Shown in pieces: positions 12,976 through 16,440 of a stretch of DNA of 16,440 nt. The first letter of the stretch is position 1; every line of letters begins with the position of its first letter. The notes under the pieces were generated by a model. It was given only the letters and a program-made list of their open reading frames with translations. It ran no database searches and was not told the DNA's origin. Both the position numbers and the translations under genes were made by a program. Source of the DNA: an uncultured Lachnospiraceae bacterium (GTDB lineage Bacteria; Bacillota; Clostridia; Lachnospirales; Lachnospiraceae); NCBI GenBank assembly GCA_902489645.1, contig CABUAW010000054.1:1-16440 (forward strand), written 5' to 3'.

Positions 12976-14244
12976 ATGAATATTGCAGATAAATATATTC
13001 AATATGTAAAAACAAAAACCGAGGCGGAGCCGGAAAAAAGCTGGGATAAAATTCTTTTTGGTTTTAAGGCCAACTGCCTTCGGACCCATTTTCTTCCGAA
13101 TAAAAATATCGCCAAAGGCTATCAGAAGCTGGAGGATATGATGATGAATATGTTCGCTGACGCCCTCAGCCACAAAAACAGCTATATATGGGGAAATATT
13201 TTTGCTCCCTGTGAATTGATACACAGCTTCGGCCTGAGTACCCTGTCCATTGAATGTCTCTCCTGCTATGTCGCCGGTTATCATCTGGAAGATTTTTTTA
13301 TTGATTTTGCCCAGAGTCTCGGCTTTGCTCCGACGCTCTGCTCCTATCACAAAACTTTCATCGGGGCTGTTGAAAGCGGCGTTATACCGCCGGCCTCCTA
13401 TGCCGTCACCACCTCCATATCCTGCGACGGAAATCTGAATACGTTCCGTTACCTGCAAAAGAAAAACCATGTTCCTTTTACCTTGCTGGACGTTCCTTAT
13501 ACGGATGACGACGCTTCGGTGGACTATCTGGCGTCCCAGCTGGAAACAATGGTTCACGATATGGAAGAACATCTCGGTCAAAAATTCCAACTGGAAAAAC
13601 TGAAAGAATCTCTCCGCATTGAAAATGAAACACGGAAAGAATTAATGCGCTTCTATGAACTGGCCCAGCATTATTATTATCCCGGCGAACTCATCGACCA
13701 ACTATATATTATGATGGGAACCCATCTTTTAATGGGTACACAGAAATTTTTGGATTTAATTCGTTTTATGAATGAGGATATTCAAACCTATCCTGCTTTC
13801 ACCGGAAAACGGATTCTGTGGATTCATTTGATTCCTTATTATCAGGAGAGCTTAAAACAGTATTTTAACAGCAGCGAAAAATACCAGCTTTTAGCCGGAG
13901 ATATCGTTTTCGACTTTACAGATACCTTAGACCCCAAAGAACCGTTCCGTTCTCTGGCCCGGAAACTGATAAAAAATGTCTATAACGGTTCCTACAGCCA
14001 TAAAGCCCAGGCCATTGGAACGCTGGTGGATACGCTCCATCCCGACGCAGTCATCCACTTCTGCCATTGGGGCTGTAAACAGGCCTCCGGCGGAAGCCTT
14101 CTTTTAAAAGAAGCCATGAAGGAACGAAACATCCCGATGCTGATTCTGGACGGCGACGGCGTTGACCACCGAAACAGCCATGACGGCCAGATTAAAACCC
14201 GTCTGGAAGCCTTTCTGGAAATGATTGAGGAGGGGAAGAAATGA
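12976..14244 (+). CDS. 2-hydroxyacyl-CoA dehydratase family protein (HgdB/YjiM/benzoyl-CoA-reductase-like subunit)
   Basis: 422 residues of the 2-hydroxyacyl-CoA dehydratase D-component family, which holds low-potential iron-sulfur clusters. Candidate ligand motifs are FAPCELIHSFG (Cys79), TLCSYHK (Cys122), SISCDGN (Cys150) and HFCHWGCKQASGG (Cys363, Cys367); Cys34, Cys94 and Cys97 are extra. The C-terminal LDGDGVDHRNSHDGQIKTR-EAFLEM stretch is typical. Relatives dehydrate 2-hydroxyacyl-CoAs, reduce benzoyl-CoA, or carry a double-cubane cluster. Which of these applies is not decided by sequence, and no CoA-transferase or substrate gene lies in the window. The ATG follows CCGGAGGA by five bases, behind a strong promoter. 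Its stop overlaps the next start (ATGA), so it is made together with the dehydratase-activase fusion. Confidence 0.92.
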   Translation: MNIADKYIQYVKTKTEAEPEKSWDKILFGFKANCLRTHFLPNKNIAKGYQKLEDMMMNMFADALSHKNSYIWGNIFAPCELIHSFGLSTLSIECLSCYVAGYHLEDFFIDFAQSLGFAPTLCSYHKTFIGAVESGVIPPASYAVTTSISCDGNLNTFRYLQKKNHVPFTLLDVPYTDDDASVDYLASQLETMVHDMEEHLGQKFQLEKLKESLRIENETRKELMRFYELAQHYYYPGELIDQLYIMMGTHLLMGTQKFLDLIRFMNEDIQTYPAFTGKRILWIHLIPYYQESLKQYFNSSEKYQLLAGDIVFDFTDTLDPKEPFRSLARKLIKNVYNGSYSHKAQAIGTLVDTLHPDAVIHFCHWGCKQASGGSLLLKEAMKERNIPMLILDGDGVDHRNSHDGQIKTRLEAFLEMIEEGKK

Positions 14245-15926
14245 TAGGATATATCTGTAAATATACGCCCATTGAAATCTTTGAATCCATGGGTATTGAG
14301 ATGCAGCGGATTGACCCGGAGGTTACCAGCTTCAATCAGGCCGATACTCTGATGCATCCGAACATCTGCAGCTTTGCCAAAGGCGTTCTGGAGGATGTAT
14401 TGGCCAATTCTTACGAAGGAATTATCCTGACAACCTGCTGCGACAGCATCCGGCGGCTTTATGACGTCCTTATTGAAAAACTGCCGGATACCTTCATTTA
14501 TATTCTGGACATCCCGAGAATCACAAAGGACGGCGGCATCAAACTCTACGAGTTACGTATCCGGGAGATGATTGCCGCCTATGAAAAATTCTCCGGAAAG
14601 AAATTTGATGAAGCAAAGCTTGCGGCCATTTTAAAAAAAGACTCAGAAAAACAGAGAACCCTTCACCACGAGGGTAAGACCCGCATTGGTATCCTCGGGG
14701 CCAGAGCCAACAAAAGTATTCATAAAATTCTGGAGGAACACGATGCCGAGGCCGCCTTTGATATCACCTGCACCGGTCTGGACCGGAAGCTTCTATATGA
14801 AGCGGACGATATTTTCACCGGCTATGTCCGTGGACTTTTAAGCCAATTTCCCTGTATGCGGATGGAAACCGCAGCCAACCGGGATTTGCTCATCCAAAAA
14901 TATGCGGACAGTGCGGACGGTATCATCTACCACACCGTCCAGTTCTGCGACAGCTACTCTTACGAATATGCCTGGCTGAAAGAAATTATTCAGAAACCGC
15001 TGCTTCTATTGGAAACAGATAATACAACTCAAAGCTACGGTCAGATTCTGACCCGGATGGAGGCCTTTCTGGAATCCGTACAAAAATCCGGCGATGAGCG
15101 CAAACAGCAGGCCGCACAGCGAATCAAAACATCCGAAGGAGAGAATACAATGTATGTTATGGGTATAGACAGCGGCTCCACCTCCACCAATGCCGTGATT
15201 ATGGATAATGAACGAAATATTAAGGCTTTTTCCGTCATCCGGACCGGGGCCAAATCTGGAGAAAGCGCCGAGCGAATTTTGTCGGACGTTCTTGAAAAAG
15301 CACATTTAAAAAAAGAAGAGGTTTCCTGGATTGTCTCCACCGGATATGGTCGGGTCAGTATTCCTTTTGCCGATGAAAATGTGACTGAAATCAGTTGTCA
15401 TGGAAGGGGTGCCCATTATTTCAATCCGAAAATCCGCACGATTCTTGACATCGGCGGTCAGGACAGCAAGGCCATCAAGCTGGACGCCAAGGGCGAAGTC
15501 ATTGATTTTGTCATGAATGACAAGTGCGCCGCCGGAACAGGGCGTTTTCTCGAAGCCATTGCCCGAACTCTGGAAATCGGCATCGATGAGCTGGGGCCTG
15601 CGGCCTTAAAATCCACGGAAGAAATTGAAATCACCAGCATGTGTACGGTTTTTGCCGAATCTGAGGTCATCTCACTCATCGCTAATAATAAGGAAGAATC
15701 CGATATAGCCAACGGTATCTGCCGGGCTATCGCCAATAAAGCCTTCTCCCTCTTAAAGCGTGTTGGCCTGGAACCGGATTATATGATGACCGGAGGCGTT
15801 GCCAAAAATCCGGGCGTCGTCCGGGCCGTCGAGGACAAAATCCAGGCGAAGCTATATATCTGTCCTGAACCGGAGATTGTCGGCGCTGTCGGCGCCGCCC
15901 TTTACGCATTGGACACACTGAAATAA
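14241..15926 (+). CDS. Fusion of a 2-hydroxyacyl-CoA dehydratase-like subunit and its ATP-dependent activase
   Basis: 561 residues in two parts. Residues 1-~285 form a second dehydratase-like domain with NICSFAKGVLEDVL (Cys43), TTCCDSIRRLYD (Cys66, Cys67), QFCDSYSYEYAW (Cys236) and LETDNTTQSYG-ILTRMEAFLE. Residues 304-561 form a complete BadF/BadG/HgdC-type activase of the ASKHA fold: GIDSGSTSTNAVI (308-320), STGYGR (366-371), DIGGQDSK (403-410) and TGGVAKNPG (517-525). Cluster ligands Cys429 (DKCAAGTGRF) and Cys468 (SMCTVFAESE) should hold the [4Fe-4S] bridging an activase dimer. ATP hydrolysis drives single-electron transfer to the dehydratase. The two parts are more often separate genes. 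A GGAG ribosome-binding site and ATG at 15150 sit exactly at the joint. A terminator follows 5 bases after the stop. Confidence 0.93.
   Translation: MIGYICKYTPIEIFESMGIEMQRIDPEVTSFNQADTLMHPNICSFAKGVLEDVLANSYEGIILTTCCDSIRRLYDVLIEKLPDTFIYILDIPRITKDGGIKLYELRIREMIAAYEKFSGKKFDEAKLAAILKKDSEKQRTLHHEGKTRIGILGARANKSIHKILEEHDAEAAFDITCTGLDRKLLYEADDIFTGYVRGLLSQFPCMRMETAANRDLLIQKYADSADGIIYHTVQFCDSYSYEYAWLKEIIQKPLLLLETDNTTQSYGQILTRMEAFLESVQKSGDERKQQAAQRIKTSEGENTMYVMGIDSGSTSTNAVIMDNERNIKAFSVIRTGAKSGESAERILSDVLEKAHLKKEEVSWIVSTGYGRVSIPFADENVTEISCHGRGAHYFNPKIRTILDIGGQDSKAIKLDAKGEVIDFVMNDKCAAGTGRFLEAIARTLEIGIDELGPAALKSTEEIEITSMCTVFAESEVISLIANNKEESDIANGICRAIANKAFSLLKRVGLEPDYMMTGGVAKNPGVVRAVEDKIQAKLYICPEPEIVGAVGAALYALDTLK
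15136..15152 (+). promoter_or_regulatory. Internal ribosome-binding site and start at the fusion joint
   Basis: GAAGGAGA (15135-15142) followed about eight bases later by ATG at 15150, in frame with the activase. Starting there gives 258 residues from MYVMGIDSGSTSTNA, the normal length of a free activase, so a stand-alone activase may be made as well as the fusion. Confidence 0.6.
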
Positions 15927-15931
15927 TTTTT

Positions 15932-15973
15932 AAAGGGCAAAGCCGCCTGAAAACAGCTTTGCCCTTTATTTTT
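15932..15973. terminator. Intrinsic terminator between the dehydratase cassette and the alarmone synthetase gene
   Basis: A perfect 12-bp stem (15932-15943 with 15956-15967) with a 12-base loop and a T-rich tail on the plus strand. The two flanking genes converge on it; the minus-strand tail (TTT then AAAAATT) is weaker. Confidence 0.88.
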
Positions 15974-15986
15974 AAATATGGAAAAT

Positions 15987-16440
15987 CTATTTCCCCTTAT
16001 CCGTCAAAAGATTCTCCAGATGTATCATCGGAAACCGCTGAACCTTTGACGGTGCTTTTTCCTCTGCCTCTTTGGAAATCTCATTTTTGGAAATTTCATT
16101 CCGAATGTTTTGCATACGCATATCCAGCTCCGCGCTCATCCTGGCACAATTTTCCAATTCCTTTGCCAACCGCTCGGCCTGTTCCGGCGGGATACTCTTT
16201 TTGTACTGAAGTTTATGTTCCAGGCTGGCCCAAAAATCCATGGCTATCGTCCGAAGCTGAACCTCCACCTTCATATTTCTTTTCTCTTTTTCCAGAAATA
16301 TGGGGACCTCTACAATCAGATGGAGACTCCGGTATCCGCTCGCTTTCGGATGCTTAATATAATCCTTTTCTTCAATCAGGGTCACATCATCCTGACTGAG
16401 CAGACACTCGGCCAATGTATATATATCATCAGGAAATGAA
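15987..16440 (-). CDS. Small alarmone synthetase, RelA/SpoT-domain GTP pyrophosphokinase (partial, N-terminus missing)
   Basis: The frame stays open to the right edge, leaving 150 C-terminal residues; small synthetases of the YjbM/YwaC (RelQ/RelP) type are usually 210-260 residues, so about 80-100 N-terminal residues are outside. Visible RelA/SpoT synthetase segments are DDIYTLAECLLSQDDV, IEEKDYIKHPKASGYRSLHL, KVEVQLRTIAMDFWASLEHK and a final helical stretch. These enzymes transfer pyrophosphate from ATP to GTP or GDP to make (p)ppGpp in the cytosol. No HD hydrolase, TGS or ACT domain is visible, consistent with a small synthetase. The C-terminal ~35 residues are Lys/Glu-rich and variable in the family. 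It converges with the dehydratase cassette on a shared terminator. Confidence 0.92.
   Translation of the reverse strand, partial: SFPDDIYTLAECLLSQDDVTLIEEKDYIKHPKASGYRSLHLIVEVPIFLEKEKRNMKVEVQLRTIAMDFWASLEHKLQYKKSIPPEQAERLAKELENCARMSAELDMRMQNIRNEISKNEISKEAEEKAPSKVQRFPMIHLENLLTDKGK

Noticed and set aside
12862..13590. Minus-strand 242-codon open frame opposite the HgdB-like gene
   Set aside because: Antisense to a well-supported family protein and runs through its promoter; no ribosome-binding site or family match seen.
1..16440. Insertion sequences, prophage, CRISPR or integrase genes
   Set aside because: No transposase, integrase, phage structural gene, regularly spaced repeat or terminal inverted repeat pair was seen on either strand.

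Overview
The window looks like chromosomal DNA from an anaerobic Clostridia-class Firmicute, most likely Lachnospiraceae-like. This is inferred from strong Shine-Dalgarno sites, TTGACA/TATAAT-type promoters, DUF1292 and Gx-transporter family proteins, a NusG-domain-II protein, and a 2-hydroxyacyl-CoA dehydratase/activase pair. No mobile element, CRISPR array or rRNA gene is visible. Gene density is high and no gene-free stretch exceeds about 240 bases.

Layout. (1) Positions 1-3472, minus strand: four tightly overlapping genes encode a circularly permuted ATP-grasp protein, an alpha-E (DUF403) protein, a transglutaminase-like protease and an M14-like succinylglutamate desuccinylase/aspartoacylase homologue cut by the left edge. 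The promoter is followed within a few bases by a perfect 13-bp intrinsic-terminator hairpin, suggesting attenuation. (2) 3712-4590, plus strand: a divergent LysR-family regulator, ending at a bidirectional terminator shared with the next group. (3) 4661-8311, minus strand: gltX, a compact UvrD/PcrA-type helicase overlapping it by 10 bases, and a small acidic DUF1292 protein. (4) 8404-11655, minus strand: an envelope operon of a lipoprotein, a 538-aa membrane-anchored protein of unknown function, a NusG-domain-II protein and a Gx-transporter-family protein. The last two belong to families that I associate with EetA/EetB of flavin-based extracellular electron transfer. (5) 11849-11933, minus strand: a tRNA-Leu with anticodon AAG, unusual for bacteria, with its own promoter and terminator. 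(6) 12016-12796, minus strand: a CmpB-like membrane protein and an unrecognised 94-aa acidic protein. (7) 12976-15926, plus strand: a two-gene cassette for an ATP-driven radical dehydratase or low-potential reductase. Its second gene fuses a dehydratase-like subunit to its activase and keeps an internal ribosome-binding site at the fusion joint. (8) 15987-16440, minus strand: the C-terminal part of a small (p)ppGpp synthetase, running off the right edge.

The two most system-like regions are the ATP-grasp/alpha-E/transglutaminase/M14 cassette, which plausibly makes and trims a peptide or amide-linked product, and the dehydratase-activase cassette, whose substrate cannot be told from sequence. 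Neither is wholly new at family level. The specific arrangements (attenuator at the transcription start, M14-like partner, dehydratase-to-activase fusion with retained ribosome-binding site) deserve a second look.
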